Source: a virus. Taken from it: a stretch of DNA of 39,223 nt. Location: IMG/VR virus record IMGVR_UViG_3300025466_000092, positions 1 through 39,223 of that record; one strand, 5' to 3'. How positions within the stretch are numbered: position 1 is the stretch's first letter; each line of letters opens with the position of its first letter. Shown piece by piece: positions 38,613-39,223 of the stretch. The notes below the pieces were generated by a model. That model saw nothing but the letters and a program-made list of their open reading frames with translations. It did not search any database and was not told where the DNA came from. A program made the translations under genes and the position numbers.

Positions 38613-39223
38613 TGGCAAGCACAGGACTCAGTGGATTAATCTCCAACACAGGTGTACAGACAACCGCGTTACCATCTTGGTACGACACAGCACAACAGAA
38701 CGTTGTTAGTCAAGCACAAGCAGCTAACGCTGGTGCACCGACGCCACAGCAGACCGTTGGGCAAAACGCTGTTAATGCACTATCTGGGCCTACGAATGCC
38801 TTCACACAGGCCGGTGGCACACTACAGAGCATTGCCAGTGGTGCGGCTAATCCCTGGAACACAGATGCTTCTGGTAATGTAACACCAAATACAAACACTG
38901 CGCTAGGTGGTCTATTTCAGGCGCAGAATCAACAACTAAATCAGTTAATGCCTACCACAACGGCCCCGGTTGAGGCCGGTAACATTGGCTCTGGTAACTT
39001 TGGCGGCTTACGTGGCCAGACAGCGGTTGATACCTCTAAGGCAAACGCATTGGCAACACTGAACACCGCACAAAATCAAGCGGCGTTGCAGAACCAAGCA
39101 ACTGGTGTAAACGCCGGTGCCGCAGCAGGTAACGTAGGACAACAAAATATTAACAATTTATTAACAACTGGTCAGTACCAACAGGCCTCACCGTATGTTA
39201 ACGCAACCAACCTGGGCAATGTG
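38612..39223 (+). CDS. Internal virion protein, incomplete at window edge
   Basis: An open frame of 204 codons with no stop to the window end, starting MASTGLSGLISNTGVQTTAL and coupled to the giant gene by TAATG. The product is rich in Gln, Asn, Ala, Thr and Gly with almost no charge (FQAQNQQLNQLMP, FGGLRGQTAVDTSKANALAT, LNTAQNQAALQNQATG), the composition of internal or ejection proteins in podoviruses. The C-terminus is missing. Confidence 0.78.
   Translation, partial: MASTGLSGLISNTGVQTTALPSWYDTAQQNVVSQAQAANAGAPTPQQTVGQNAVNALSGPTNAFTQAGGTLQSIASGAANPWNTDASGNVTPNTNTALGGLFQAQNQQLNQLMPTTTAPVEAGNIGSGNFGGLRGQTAVDTSKANALATLNTAQNQAALQNQATGVNAGAAAGNVGQQNINNLLTTGQYQQASPYVNATNLGNV

Overview
The window is a 39.2 kb piece of a tailed double-stranded DNA phage (Caudoviricetes). 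Its head and neck genes point to a short-tailed, podovirus-like particle: a very large P22-type portal, a P22 gp4/SU10-like adaptor and a probable nozzle protein, no tail sheath, tube or baseplate genes, and a giant internal-protein candidate. A lysis cassette with an i-spanin, an embedded lipoprotein o-spanin and a SAR-type lysozyme implies a Gram-negative host. The host genus cannot be told from the sequence. No integrase, tRNA, rRNA or CRISPR array was seen.

Layout. (1) 1-2537, minus strand: a tightly packed cassette of at least eleven very small, mostly acidic proteins of unknown function, joined by ATGA/TAATG overlaps and served by sigma70-like promoters; probably early genes. (2) 2538-3754: about 1.2 kb with no confident gene but dense in inverted and direct repeats; it separates the leftward from the rightward genes and is a candidate control region or origin. 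(3) 3755-39223, plus strand: the late genes. In order: a small ORF, a degenerate intein-like (Hint/LAGLIDADG) protein, large terminase, HNH endonuclease, portal, GroES-like co-chaperonin, scaffold, two head proteins, major capsid protein, a second HNH endonuclease, structural proteins, two long fibers (the second with an S74 self-cleaving chaperone), lysis genes, connector/adaptor/nozzle, and a 1874-residue protein with about eighteen 31-residue repeats. An incomplete gene runs off the right edge.

Regulation. The most striking signal is a 13-bp sequence, TTTGCATTAATAT, found eight times without mismatch, always on the plus strand and always between genes. Seven copies directly follow a terminator-like hairpin whose T-tract runs into the motif. 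The copies divide the late region into eight units, and in three of them an ATG start codon lies at the same fixed distance (4 bases) after the motif, as expected for leaderless messages. I read the element as a phage-specific late promoter fused to the terminator of the preceding unit.

Mobile genes. Two HNH and three GIY-YIG homing-type endonuclease genes, visibly richer in A and T than their neighbours, sit exactly at gene junctions. Four are fitted between neighbours with start/stop overlaps or gaps of only a few bases; the fifth lies between two copies of the 13-bp element. With the degenerate Hint protein, six homing-type or intein-type genes interrupt the structural region without breaking a structural gene.
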